The position numbers and the translations under genes are program-made. Shown piece after piece: positions 1 to 8,910 of a DNA stretch of 64,000 nucleotides (position 1 is the stretch's first letter; every line of letters begins with the position of its first letter). The notes under the pieces were generated by a model. That model did no database searches, was not told where the DNA came from, and was given only the letters and a program-made list of their open reading frames with translations. The stretch is from CAWHMN01 sp051001135 (GTDB lineage Bacteria; Acidobacteriota; Terriglobia; Terriglobales; Acidobacteriaceae), in contig JBPCNO010000011.1 in the NCBI GenBank assembly GCA_051001135.1, forward strand, positions 58,940 to 122,939. The letters are read 5' to 3'.

Positions 1-1167
1 CAGCTTGTTGTAAATATCCTTGAGATAGGCTTGCGCCGTGGGATCGATAGCAACCGGTGTTCCGGTCGGGACGACTCGAGTGCAGGTCCCGGAGGCGTCT
101 TGCTGGACGCATACATCCGCCGGGAAGATGCCGTTGCGCATGGCGGCAGTCGGGTCTCCGGTAAGAGTGCTGCTGCCGTAGGTGATGACGCGACGGATCT
201 CCTGTGAAAAGAAGAAGAACGTCTTGTCCTTGCCATTGTAGACCTTCGGAATCCACACCGGGCCGCCAATGGTGTAGCCGAAATCGTTGTAACGGAGGGG
301 CGCGCGTGGAATACCGGCAGTCTTGTTCAAAACCGAATTTGCCGCGAAATCGTCGTTGCGAAGAAACTCATACGCATCGCCGTGGAAGTCATTCGTGCCC
401 GATTTTGTGACCACATTGATCTGGCCGCTGGCGCTCTTGCCGAACTCCGCGGAATAGGTATTGCGCAGGGTCTTGAACTCGGCAATCGCGTCGACGCTGG
501 GATAGATGAGCAGGGTAAGGTTCGTGCCCCCGTCCACATTGTCGGCGCCGTCCACTGTCCAAAAATTCTGGCTGGTGCGCTGACCATTGATGGAGAACGA
601 AACCACGTTGGTCTGCCCGGACGGATTCGAGAGCCCGATGTAGAGCTGGTCTCCGCCTCCATAGGACACTCCGGGTTGTAGAGAGACAAGCTGCTCATAA
701 TTGCGGTTGTTCAACGGCAACGACACCACTTGTTGCCCGCTGATGAGGGTGGAGGAGCTCGCATTCTCCGTATTCACCTGGATGGACGCGGCGCTCACCG
801 TGACCGACTGAGACGAGCTACCGACGGGCAGCGTCAGATTGATAGTGAGCGCATCGTTGACGTGAAGGACGACATTGTCCACCACAGCCTTCTGGAAGCC
901 GGTTTGTTCAGCCGAAACCGAATACGTAGCGAGCGGCAACTGCGGGGCGGCGTAGAAGCCATTGTTGTCCGCTTTGACGGTGCGAATCGCGACGTTCCTC
1001 TGGGTGTCGGTAAGTGTGACCTGGGCATTGGGGATGCTCGCGCCGCTGGAGTCCTTCACCGTACCGCGGATGCTGCCCGAAACACTCTGCGCGCTGGCCA
1101 TGAAAGGCAGGCCGGAAAGGAGGATGAGACAACAACAGAACAGAATGCTGAAACGGACGAGCTTCAT
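1..1167 (-). CDS. TonB-dependent receptor, Oar-like, 3' part missing (runs off the left edge)
   Basis: The first 389 codons of a large outer-membrane receptor are present; the frame stays open to base 1, so the C-terminal barrel lies outside the window. The start at 1167 is preceded by a GGAGG-type ribosome site. A signal peptide ending near FMASAQ is followed by a carboxypeptidase-regulatory-like beta-sandwich (VSGSIRGTVKDSSGASIPNA), then a plug-like part with NRNYEQLVSLQPGVSYGGGD and SFSINGQRTSQNFWTVDGAD. This order is typical of acidobacterial TonB receptors thought to import oligosaccharides or other large substrates in a TonB-driven way. It is divergent from a GntR regulator. The family is certain, the substrate unknown. 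Confidence 0.9.
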   Translation of the reverse strand, partial: MKLVRFSILFCCCLILLSGLPFMASAQSVSGSIRGTVKDSSGASIPNAQVTLTDTQRNVAIRTVKADNNGFYAAPQLPLATYSVSAEQTGFQKAVVDNVVLHVNDALTINLTLPVGSSSQSVTVSAASIQVNTENASSSTLISGQQVVSLPLNNRNYEQLVSLQPGVSYGGGDQLYIGLSNPSGQTNVVSFSINGQRTSQNFWTVDGADNVDGGTNLTLLIYPSVDAIAEFKTLRNTYSAEFGKSASGQINVVTKSGTNDFHGDAYEFLRNDDFAANSVLNKTAGIPRAPLRYNDFGYTIGGPVWIPKVYNGKDKTFFFFSQEIRRVITYGSSTLTGDPTAAMRNGIFPADVCVQQDASGTCTRVVPTGTPVAIDPTAQAYLKDIYNKL

Positions 1168-1612
1168 GCGGGGGCCTCCAAGCATGCTGTGACGTGTTGG
1201 TTTCGGAGATATCTTTGGCCGTTTTCCGTTGCCAGTTGCTCGATCGCTCTGAGCGTCCCCGCGATATGCCATCATTATTTTGACAGTCCATTGCTATATA
1301 GGAGTCGGGAAACCGATGTCAAGCTCGCCAACACAACGCACATCTTCTTTTTATTTGAGCCGATCTCCACAATTCGATGGGGCTGGCGAGAGCATGAGAG
1401 GGGCAAGCCCATTTCCGTCTATGTTTCACTGCGTGCGGCAATGCGTGATTCCCGTGCGACCAAATGCGAACGAATTGTAGCTGAGCCGCGCTCCCTTGTT
1501 ATATTTATCCTTGCTTTAACAGCCGCTCTATAGCAGTATTCCTACGAAAGGGAGCCCGGCATCGGCAGGTTTCGCCTGGCCGACGCCCGTTGGGGATGGT
1601 GCTAACGCCTTT
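1168..1612. other. 445-base divergent intergenic region
   Basis: This region separates the minus-strand TonB receptor from the plus-strand GntR regulator. It contains the receptor promoter at 1295-1322. I see no convincing small gene. A short inverted pair, TTGCTATATAG near 1291 and CTCTATAGCAG near 1525, could be regulatory but is weak. Confidence 0.5.
1295..1322 (-). promoter_or_regulatory. sigma70-type promoter of the left-edge TonB receptor
   Basis: Reading the minus strand, TTGACA (1322-1317) and TATATA (1300-1295) are separated by 16 bases, close to the housekeeping sigma consensus, about 130 bases upstream of the receptor start at 1167. The spacer carries a TCGG-N4-CCGA dyad (1305-1316), a plausible repressor site. 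Seen directly; function inferred. Confidence 0.6.
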
Positions 1613-2335
1613 ATGCCGACGACCAGCACCAACGCTCTGCCAGCGTACAAGAGAATCAAAGCGTCGATCCTGAAGCGAATCGAATCGGGACAGTTGAACC
1701 CCTTCGACACGGTCGAGTCGGAACGGTTGCTCGCCAGCCTTCATTCGGTCAGCCCTATGACTGCACGTCATGCGCTGGCGGAACTGGAACGGGACGGGAT
1801 TGTAGAACGCAGACCTGGCGCAGGCACTTTCGTGGCACCCCCAAAGATTCATGTCAATAGGCTGATGAGCTTCACGGAGGAGATGGCTGGCCGGAACTTG
1901 AGTGCGGCGTCAAGGGTTCTATCGCTGAAGGTGGTTGGCAAAGAACCGGAGATTGCCGGCCGGCTTCGTCTCGAAGCTGGAAGCCGGTTGATTCGCGTCG
2001 AGCGGCTCAGATTGGGTGGAGGTGAGCCCTTCGCGATCGAGACCTGCTACCTAGCTGCGGCTGAGTTTGGAGAGCTGACACGCGCCAAATTGGATCGCGG
2101 TTCGCTATACGCGATTCTTAAGCGCGAGTATGGCGTGGAACTCGCTTATGCCGATGAGGAAGTGGATGCGATTCGCGTCTCGCCAGAGATTGCCAGCCTT
2201 CTCTCTATACGAAGGTCCCAACCACTCCTCAGGATTCGCCAGTTGGTCTACTCAACCAAGGGCAACCCGATCATCTATGGAATTTGTTTGAACCGGGCAG
2301 ACAGGCACATCGTACGGCTGCGGCGAGTTCGATAA
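1613..2335 (+). CDS. GntR-family (HutC/UTRA type) transcriptional regulator
   Basis: This 240-aa protein has an N-terminal winged helix (about residues 10-75) with ESERLLASLHSVSPMTARHA and ELERDGIVERRPGAGTFV, the classic GntR DNA-binding signature. A UTRA ligand-binding domain of the HutC subfamily follows (about 95-235), with the usual VERLRLGGGEPFAIETCYL strand and a C-terminal RIRQLVYSTKGNPI. UTRA domains bind small effectors such as sugar phosphates or amino-sugar derivatives. It is divergent from the TonB receptor at 1-1167 and convergent with an SDR oxidoreductase, so it may control the receptor. No strong Shine-Dalgarno sequence precedes this ATG. Confidence 0.88.
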   Translation: MPTTSTNALPAYKRIKASILKRIESGQLNPFDTVESERLLASLHSVSPMTARHALAELERDGIVERRPGAGTFVAPPKIHVNRLMSFTEEMAGRNLSAASRVLSLKVVGKEPEIAGRLRLEAGSRLIRVERLRLGGGEPFAIETCYLAAAEFGELTRAKLDRGSLYAILKREYGVELAYADEEVDAIRVSPEIASLLSIRRSQPLLRIRQLVYSTKGNPIIYGICLNRADRHIVRLRRVR

Positions 2336-2416
2336 GAGTTCGAATCCGACGGTCCTTGAGCGGGGTTTCGTACCCCAAATTCGTGCTTCCGGCGGAGGTG
2401 ACGAACGCGCTACGTT

Positions 2417-3190
2417 CTACCAGCAGCTATAGCCAGCGTCCGCCACAACAACGCTTCCGGTCATTAGGCTCGAGGCGTCACTGGCCAGAAACAACACCAC
2501 CGATGCGATCTCATGTGGCTGCCCTACCCGCCGCATCGGCGTGTTTTCGAGCCAGACACTATAAATTGTGTCATCCTGCATGCCGAACTGCGTGAGCGCC
2601 GTATCGATATATGTGGGAGCAACGGCGTTCACGCGGACCCCGCGATCGGCCCACTCTGCCGCAAGAGACCGCGTAAGTTGGTGAACGCCCGCCTTCGAAG
2701 CATTGTAGAAAGCCTGCTTCTGTGGCTTGTTCACCACAAAACCGGACATGGAACCAATGTTCACAATAGCACCCTGCCCGCGCTGGAGCATGCGTCGTCC
2801 GAAGCTGCGACAGCACCAGAACACCCCGTTCAAATTCACGTCGATGACATCCCGCCAATGCTGATCCGTCACATCCTCAGCAGCTACCCCACTTCGCGCT
2901 ATGCCCGCGCAGCACACGAGAATATCGACTGGTCCATGCTCCATCTCGACACGGCTCGCGGCAGCTTCAATCTGCTCGGGCTTGGTCACGTCAAACACAA
3001 GAGGCACGCTCATAAAGCCCTTCCCAGCCAGATCATCACACGCCGCCTGTGCCAGGCCGTGCTCGGAATCCGCGACCACCACCTTCGCACCAGCCTCGGC
3101 CAAAGCTTGGCAACAAGGTAGGCCTATACCGCCGGCCCCGCCGGTGACAACGGCGACCTTACCGCTCAGCTTATATTTCTCCAGATACAT
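2417..3190 (-). CDS. SDR-family NAD(P)-dependent oxidoreductase
   Basis: A classical short-chain dehydrogenase/reductase of 257 aa, the normal family size. The Rossmann glycine motif TGGAGGIG is near residue 16, followed by VVVADSE (the acidic end of beta2 suggests an NAD(H) preference), CAGIARSG, NVNLNGVFWCC, the catalytic serine in NIGSMSG and the YNASK catalytic Tyr/Lys pair. The start is supported by GGAG eight bases upstream. Such enzymes oxidise sugar alcohols, aldoses or hydroxy acids. Its place beside sugar-uptake genes and a GntR regulator suggests sugar or polyol oxidation, but the substrate cannot be read from sequence. Confidence 0.9.
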   Translation of the reverse strand: MYLEKYKLSGKVAVVTGGAGGIGLPCCQALAEAGAKVVVADSEHGLAQAACDDLAGKGFMSVPLVFDVTKPEQIEAAASRVEMEHGPVDILVCCAGIARSGVAAEDVTDQHWRDVIDVNLNGVFWCCRSFGRRMLQRGQGAIVNIGSMSGFVVNKPQKQAFYNASKAGVHQLTRSLAAEWADRGVRVNAVAPTYIDTALTQFGMQDDTIYSVWLENTPMRRVGQPHEIASVVLFLASDASSLMTGSVVVADAGYSCW

Positions 3191-3303
3191 TTAGATCGCT
3201 CCAATCACGCCCGCATTCCATATACATAACGGACCCTTGTCTAATCCTAGGTTTCATCGGCGCTCCATCGCGCATCCACTCGAGACCGGTTGCTGGCGTG
3301 CCA

Positions 3304-5376
3304 CTACCGCAAAGCGAGATCGTCCACCCTGACCCATCGATCCATGCTCTGGCCATGGAAGCCGGCGAATACCGTCACTGTCGAGTTGGATCCAGAGTTA
3401 AAGGTGACAGTCAAGGGAGTATAACCAGAAGCGCCGCCGAATGGAGTCTGTCTTAGGACAGTCGCGCCATCGGATGCTCGCACGCCGAAGTATCCGGCAT
3501 TTGTGGTTAAATTGCTTTCCAGCCAGCCAGTAAGGGTATAGTTCGTGTTCGGCTGAACGGTCACAGTCTGCGTGATCGCATCCCAGTTGCTGGTCGAATC
3601 TCGAATCCATGCGTTATTCGCTCCTGAATGCGCAAAGCCGCCGCCTCTTTCCACGCCATGGCCGTCCGTTCCTTCCGCGGACCACGGACCCGAGAGCGTC
3701 GAATTGTTTTGAAGCTCGAACCCAGGATCGCCCATCAGATTGCCCCCGCCATAGTAGACATCAAGCTGGCTGATGGAGGAGAAATGAGATGAGCCTCCAG
3801 GTGTTCCTATGATGCGCACACCGTCGCCCCATGTTTCGGGGAAATTGAAGATGTACGCTGTGTGAGCGCCTGCCTGACGGCTGTATGGATAGGCGGCCGT
3901 CACGGCGGTGACGCCATTGACGTCGAGCCATTGGAAGTTCCGTCGCACCTGGACACGCAGGTTGCTCGCATACCAACCGCCATCCTGGGACACGTTGCCC
4001 GTTTCATAGACAATTTGGCTAATGCGGTAAGGTTGAGGCCATGTGTAGCCCCACCAGTCCGAGGTCTTGGACTCTTCGTCGAAGTCGTCCTCGCTCTTGC
4101 TTAGGTCACCATTGTTCAGTTGATCCGAGCAGTCGAGTCCACAGAGCGAGCCGAAATGCGTGCTCTTGCTGATGGCACGGGCACCGGTCGCCAGAGCCAG
4201 GTCAGCGTTCGAATGGATGTTCGTGGGCGATGTGGGAGTGTAGGTCTCAAGGTAGAGCTTGCGCAGAGAAAATGTGTAGGAATCCCCGCGGCAGCAGACA
4301 TTGCTTTGCAGGTACATGTTCTTCCCATCGGCACTGATGAATTTGGAAGGAATACTGGTGCCGTACATTCCACGATTGTGTGTGAGCCGAAGCGGACCGA
4401 AATCGTTGGACAGAACGTGACTCCAGGGACCCCATGGCTGTGGCGCCTCATAGAACTGGTGCGTGCTCCAGGACCACGATGCGAAGATGTACCGATGGAG
4501 CGGCTGATCGTAGACGACGCCACCCTGAGCTACCACTGGTTGATTCGCCAGATCGGCCTTGGCTAAGGTGGACGGATAGAGCAACCGCTTGTCGGTGAGG
4601 ACGGCTGCCTTTTGGGTTATGTCGTTTGACCACATTGGAGCACCGTTGCCATCGCTGCCGCTGTAAAACTGCCAGGCCGACCGCGTTTGAAGGCTGTTGC
4701 CTGGAACGCGTGCGAGATATAGTTTCTGCTGCGAGCGCCAGTTATTGTCTAGCCCGTAGGCATAGACGAATCCATCGATCGCGTGTTCAGAATCTTTACC
4801 ATAATCAAGAAAGAACACGGTGGTGAACTTGTAGGCTATCGGGTTACTGGCGTCGCCAGGCATGCCAAACATCGGGGTGGTGGTCTCCCACGCCCAGGTC
4901 GCTCCCCGGTCAGTGGATTTGGCGATTGACGCCGCGGGCGCATCATCGAAGTTCTTACGATTCAAGTTCTGAAATGCCAGGTAGATGGCGCCATGTGTAC
5001 AGAGCATGCCGGTGGGTTTTCGGTTGTAGCTCTTGCCAGCCCAGTTAGTCCCGACGTTGGTCGCAACCGTGGCCCCTGTCAAATGAGGCGGCATTCCGCC
5101 GATCTTGCTTACCGCCATGTCGTACATGGATGAACTTTCCGTAAACGCGGTGCCATCTCCATTTGCGGCGTAGAGATTGTCGTCGTCAGACCAGCAGGAC
5201 GGCCACAAGTCGCCATCGCCCGGCATTTGATAGGTGGAGTACGCTTCTTCGGCGGCAGTTGAAAAGAACGTGCTTTGCGGTGGTGTGTCGGTTTGACCAA
5301 CGGACAGGGAGGGTAGCAGCAGGAGCGCCAAGGAGAGGAGCGAGCAGGCTCGCCATAGACGACAGCTAAAGCTCAT
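3304..5376 (-). CDS. secreted DUF4185/propeller-like protein with discoidin-like and C-terminal carbohydrate-binding module
   Basis: A 690-aa exported protein. The start at 5376 is chosen because GGAG lies eight bases upstream and it gives a clean signal peptide (hydrophobic LLSLALLLLPSLSVGQ). The main domain (about 30-380) has repeated W/D-rich blades such as GDGDLWPSCW and NRGMYGTSIPSKF, resembling DUF4185 or five-bladed glycosidase-like propellers. A discoidin (F5/8 type C)-like stretch (about 400-530) follows, with DWWGYTWPQPYRISQIVYE. The last 150 residues (from about 540, NLMGDPGFELQNN) look like a CBM4/9 jelly roll. It is a paralogue of the gene at 5554-7203, which lacks the last module. 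Likely a surface or periplasmic polysaccharide-acting protein; the activity is not established. Confidence 0.7.
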   Translation of the reverse strand: MSFSCRLWRACSLLSLALLLLPSLSVGQTDTPPQSTFFSTAAEEAYSTYQMPGDGDLWPSCWSDDDNLYAANGDGTAFTESSSMYDMAVSKIGGMPPHLTGATVATNVGTNWAGKSYNRKPTGMLCTHGAIYLAFQNLNRKNFDDAPAASIAKSTDRGATWAWETTTPMFGMPGDASNPIAYKFTTVFFLDYGKDSEHAIDGFVYAYGLDNNWRSQQKLYLARVPGNSLQTRSAWQFYSGSDGNGAPMWSNDITQKAAVLTDKRLLYPSTLAKADLANQPVVAQGGVVYDQPLHRYIFASWSWSTHQFYEAPQPWGPWSHVLSNDFGPLRLTHNRGMYGTSIPSKFISADGKNMYLQSNVCCRGDSYTFSLRKLYLETYTPTSPTNIHSNADLALATGARAISKSTHFGSLCGLDCSDQLNNGDLSKSEDDFDEESKTSDWWGYTWPQPYRISQIVYETGNVSQDGGWYASNLRVQVRRNFQWLDVNGVTAVTAAYPYSRQAGAHTAYIFNFPETWGDGVRIIGTPGGSSHFSSISQLDVYYGGGNLMGDPGFELQNNSTLSGPWSAEGTDGHGVERGGGFAHSGANNAWIRDSTSNWDAITQTVTVQPNTNYTLTGWLESNLTTNAGYFGVRASDGATVLRQTPFGGASGYTPLTVTFNSGSNSTVTVFAGFHGQSMDRWVRVDDLALR

Positions 5377-5553
5377 GGCAGGATCTCCGAGCCAATTCGA
5401 TCTCGTATAGGATTGGCGGTTCAGAGCGCAGGACAGATATACGGTTCCACTGAAAGCCGGCGACTGCAACCCCTGAGCCACGCGTCAACGCAGCAAAGGC
5501 TCTCTGTGCGTACGAAGCCTGTTTGGAGTCACACCTCAGGTAAAAGGTTCATC

Positions 5554-7203
5554 TCATTGCCTCGGAGCGGATGCTTTATAGAAGACGCCGAGTTGGCTGA
5601 TGGATGTGAAATATGAAGTGCCTCCGGGTCTCCCGATGATGCGCACACCATCGCCCCAGGTGTTTGGCAGATCGAAAGTGTAGGTTGTGAATGCTCCTGC
5701 CTGATTGCTGTAGGGATAGGCGGGCGTCACAGTAGGGATGCCCGTCACATCTACCCAACGGAAGTGCTGCCGCACCTGGACGCGCAACTTGGCCGTATAC
5801 CAACCGCCATCCGGGAACATATTGCCCGTTTCGTAGACAACTTGATTGATGCTGTAAGCTTGAGGCCATATGTACCCCCACCAGTCGGATGTCTTCACCT
5901 CTTCGTCGAAGTCGTCCTCACTTACGTTGAGCACACCACTGTTCAACTGATCTGAACAATCGAGACCGCAGAGGGAGCCGAAATGTGTGCTCTTGCTGAC
6001 GGCGCGCGTTCCGGGCGCCAGGGCCAGGTTGTCGTTCGATAGCCCGTTCATGGGCGACGCGGGTGTGGAGGTCTCGAGGTACAGCTTGCGCAGGGAGAAC
6101 GTGTAGGAGTCGCCGCCACAGCAGACATTGCTTTGCAGGTACAAAGTCTTTCCATCGGCACTAATGAATTTTGAAGGAATGCTGGTGCCGTACTGTCCGC
6201 GATTATGCTGAAGCCGAAGCGGTCCGAAATCAGTAGATTCAAAATGCTTCCAGGGACCCCATGGCTGTGGCGCTTCATAGAACTCGTGCGTGCTGCAGGA
6301 CCATGAGGCGAAGATATACCGTTGGAGCGGCGCATCATAGGTTACGCCGCCCTGGGCGACCACTTGTTGACTCGGGGGACAGTCCGTGCCGAACATGACA
6401 GGATAGAGCAGTCGAGTGTCGGTAAGCACGGGCAGTTTTTGCGTGATGTCACTGGACCACGTCGGAGCGCCAGAGCCATTCGTCCCTGTATAAAACTCCC
6501 ATGCCGCTCGCCTCTGCACCTTGTCGGCGGGAACACGCGCGAGGTACATCGTCTCCTGCGAGCGCCAGTTATTGTCGAGCCCGTAAGCGTAGACATACCC
6601 ATCGATCGCGTTTTCAGAATCCTTGCCGTAGTCGAGAAAGAAGATTGTCGTGAACTTGTAGGCTTTGCGGCTGGCGGGGTTTCCGGGTGTGCCAAACATC
6701 GGAACCGAGGTATCCCAGGTCCACGTCGCCCCGTCATCTGTGGACTTGGCGATCGAGGCAGCCGGCGCATCATTGAAGGTTCTGAAATTCAGGTTCTGGA
6801 AGGCCAGATACATGGCCCCGCCTCGGCAGAGCATACCTGTCGGTTTCCGGTTGTAATTCGGCCCACTGTAATCGGTTCCAACATTGGTGGCAACCGTGGC
6901 GCCAGTCAAACTAGGAGGCATTCCACTGATTCTGCTGACTGCCATGTCAAACCTTGAAGGATTGCCGGTGAACGCGGTGCCATCGCCGTTGGCCGCGTAT
7001 AGATTGTCATCTTCTGCCCAGCACGACGGCCACAGATCGCCATCCCCCGGCAACTGGTAGGTGGAGTACCTTTCTTCGGCGTAGGTGGAAAAGAACTTGC
7101 CTTGCGGTGGAGTGACGGTTTGAGCCGTGCACAGAGACGGTAGCAGCAGGAGTGTCCAGGAGAGGGCGGAGCAGATACTGAGTAAGCGAAAGCCGAATTT
7201 CAT
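5554..7203 (-). CDS. secreted DUF4185/propeller-like protein, tandem paralogue without CBM
   Basis: A 549-aa exported protein, clearly homologous along its full length to the downstream neighbour at 3304-5376: GDGDLWPSCW, AANGDGTAFTG, SNVCCGGDSYTFSLRKLYLE and STHFGSLCGLDCSDQLN are all shared. It ends after the discoidin-like domain (SISQLGVFYK), so the approximately 150-residue carbohydrate-binding module of the paralogue is missing. The start at 7203 has GGAG upstream and gives the signal sequence ALSWTLLLLPSLCTAQ. A TTGACA element and a 14-bp operator shared with the TonB receptor at 10078 lie 55-111 bases upstream, so it probably belongs to the LacI regulon. Tandem duplication is the simplest origin. 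Confidence 0.72.
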   Translation of the reverse strand: MKFGFRLLSICSALSWTLLLLPSLCTAQTVTPPQGKFFSTYAEERYSTYQLPGDGDLWPSCWAEDDNLYAANGDGTAFTGNPSRFDMAVSRISGMPPSLTGATVATNVGTDYSGPNYNRKPTGMLCRGGAMYLAFQNLNFRTFNDAPAASIAKSTDDGATWTWDTSVPMFGTPGNPASRKAYKFTTIFFLDYGKDSENAIDGYVYAYGLDNNWRSQETMYLARVPADKVQRRAAWEFYTGTNGSGAPTWSSDITQKLPVLTDTRLLYPVMFGTDCPPSQQVVAQGGVTYDAPLQRYIFASWSCSTHEFYEAPQPWGPWKHFESTDFGPLRLQHNRGQYGTSIPSKFISADGKTLYLQSNVCCGGDSYTFSLRKLYLETSTPASPMNGLSNDNLALAPGTRAVSKSTHFGSLCGLDCSDQLNSGVLNVSEDDFDEEVKTSDWWGYIWPQAYSINQVVYETGNMFPDGGWYTAKLRVQVRQHFRWVDVTGIPTVTPAYPYSNQAGAFTTYTFDLPNTWGDGVRIIGRPGGTSYFTSISQLGVFYKASAPRQ

Positions 7204-7257
7204 CGCGGGGTCTCCAAGCCGATTCGCAGTGCACAAGCACAGCATCCCGAAGGCTGG

Positions 7258-7271
7258 TTTAAACCTTTAAA
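7258..7271 (-). promoter_or_regulatory. candidate LacI-type operator upstream of the propeller-like pair
   Basis: The minus strand reads TTTAAAGGTTTAAA, base for base the same as the plus strand at 10026-10039 upstream of the TonB receptor. A TTGACA element (minus strand, 7314-7309) lies upstream, as it does at the other site, so the operator would sit just downstream of the -10 region where a repressor would block initiation. The sequence is seen; the binding protein is inferred to be the LacI-family product at 8911-9951. Confidence 0.6.
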
Positions 7272-7468
7272 ACAATGCCAAGCGATAGGATCATAAATGG
7301 ACAGAATGTGTCAAGGTCGTTTGCAGAAGACGAAAGAGCAAGGCGTGAAGCCAACGGGCGTCACGCCGCACGCATGACTACAAGGGCATGGCGCGTGAAC
7401 TATCGACACAAGCATGGCGGCGACCATACATCCTTCCTCTGAATGCGCTCGCTAGATGAGGCCCATGA

Positions 7469-8653
7469 TCAACGGGATCTGTGCCGTTCGGCCGTCCCCT
7501 GCGCTGGACTGCCGGTGCTCGCTACAATCTTTACTTCTGGAATTGGGGGATCGAACTGCCCTGGCTCTTTCCCCGTTGCGCCGAAGATGAACACTTGTCC
7601 CGGTTCATATCTTTGTCGCAACTCGAAGTTTTCGAAGGCCACTCCCCCCGGAACCGGATCATGCGATGCCCAGTAAATACGCCGTCCGTTCACCCTGACC
7701 CGTAGATCGGGTTCGATGTCATGCGCCCGGACTCGCCAGTATTGGGTGAGCTTTGGAAGGGGGTAATGCCAGTGTCCGGAGGGAGTACCAGGTACTGAAG
7801 ACGGAGATGACTCGTTCGACGTACAGAGGGCGATTGCATCGCCATCCGCGGTTCTCAGCATCTCGCCCGACGGATAGTTTTCGTGCTCCGTGAATGCGTC
7901 GCCGTCATAGGACGCGTAGAGTTGGCGGCTGTCCACAACACGATCCTTGAGCCACAGCGAACGCAAGCGCTCGTAGTTCCCCATGGTCGCGGTCACGGTC
8001 AACTCCTCAAGAGGCGGGCTATCGCTGTATTCATATACGGCTAGCTGGAGTTCATCCGGACGGTCGCTGTCGATGGACGCCAACAGATAGACATGCGCGC
8101 CATTCGCCGTAAACCGCTCCACATCAATCTGGACCGTCAATCGTTCAATGGCGGCGGGGCGGGATGGCAGTGTGCGTATGGCGCCGGGCAGGTCTTCGGC
8201 TGAGTTGGTTGTGCCGAGATCGACCCATAGCCGTTTGCCGCGCTCTCCTGGATCCATACGGCTCGGCTCCAACTCACTGAAAGCCATTCGGCTGGAGCGG
8301 CTGCCGGGACCAAGCACGACAGGCTCAATCGCGATGTAGTTCAGCAGCTCCGGCTTCCCTGTCTGGGGAGAAATCACGCCGACACGGATGAGCCCCCGAG
8401 GACCGCGCAAGCCCCCTTCAGAGGGCAGGCCAAAGATAACGCCATCTTTACGGCCCCAGATGAGAGGGTCGCCCGGCTTGAGCGGCCGAACCCACTGCGA
8501 CTCAGCGGCATACCCACTTGGGGAGGAGAAGGCACAGGCCATTGACACGAGAAATGGGGTTGCTGTCAGAGTTCCGCATGCCAAAAATGGCACGATGATG
8601 AGCCGTAAAGCGGCTCTGGCAATGGCATTCTTCACGGCTGGCACTCTCTTCAT
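7469..8653 (-). CDS. secreted protein of unknown function
   Basis: I do not recognise this 394-aa protein. It has a basic N-terminus and a long hydrophobic segment (LRLIIVPFLACGTLTATPFL) followed by an Ala-rich cleavage-like region, so it is probably exported. The rest is soluble and strand-rich, with IWGRKDGVIFGLPSEGG, RGLIRVGVISPQTG, LNYIAIEPVV and QYWRVRAHDIEPDLRVRVNG. Such all-beta proteins sit in polysaccharide-degradation loci and may be lyase- or glycosidase-like, but no catalytic motif can be assigned. It is transcribed divergently from the LacI regulator with an operator-like palindrome 37 bases upstream, so it is probably part of the same sugar regulon. Confidence 0.6.
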   Translation of the reverse strand: MKRVPAVKNAIARAALRLIIVPFLACGTLTATPFLVSMACAFSSPSGYAAESQWVRPLKPGDPLIWGRKDGVIFGLPSEGGLRGPRGLIRVGVISPQTGKPELLNYIAIEPVVLGPGSRSSRMAFSELEPSRMDPGERGKRLWVDLGTTNSAEDLPGAIRTLPSRPAAIERLTVQIDVERFTANGAHVYLLASIDSDRPDELQLAVYEYSDSPPLEELTVTATMGNYERLRSLWLKDRVVDSRQLYASYDGDAFTEHENYPSGEMLRTADGDAIALCTSNESSPSSVPGTPSGHWHYPLPKLTQYWRVRAHDIEPDLRVRVNGRRIYWASHDPVPGGVAFENFELRQRYEPGQVFIFGATGKEPGQFDPPIPEVKIVASTGSPAQGTAERHRSR

Positions 8654-8689
8654 GACGGATGAGCCTCACTCAGGGGGCTCATTCTCTCA

Positions 8690-8707
8690 TAAAGGTTAAT
8701 CCTTTAA
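8690..8707 (-). promoter_or_regulatory. candidate LacI-type operator between the unknown secreted protein and the LacI gene
   Basis: The plus strand reads TAAAGG-TTAAT-CCTTTA, an inverted repeat with 6-bp arms and a 5-bp spacer. On the minus strand it contains TTAAAGG(A)TTAA, close to the exact 14-bp site found at 7258-7271 and 10026-10039. It lies 37 bases upstream of the start at 8653 and about 200 bases upstream of the LacI gene. It could serve either gene. Confidence 0.5.
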
Positions 8708-8910
8708 CTTTTTCGCCACATCTGCGGCGGCACGACCGAGGACGTGAAGACCATTCATCCGGATGAGCACGTGCACCTGGACGAAACTCGCTCCTTAGGC
8801 ACACGATTGAGTTGCGGCCCATATAGCCTTTTACCGGAACCACGGCGCGGCTGCAAATTGTCCCGCAGAAGTAACATCGCTTTCGAGCGGACTGGTCCTA
8901 CACTCATTGC

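Noticed and set aside
730..1533. Long plus-strand open frame of 267 codons opposite the left-edge TonB receptor
   Set aside because: It lies antisense to the receptor coding sequence and its promoter; the composition is Arg/His-rich without any motif, as expected of a high-GC shadow frame.
2362..2376. GGGGT-TTCGT-ACCCC hairpin between GntR and SDR genes as a terminator
   Set aside because: The 5-bp stem is short and no T-run follows in either direction; too weak to call.
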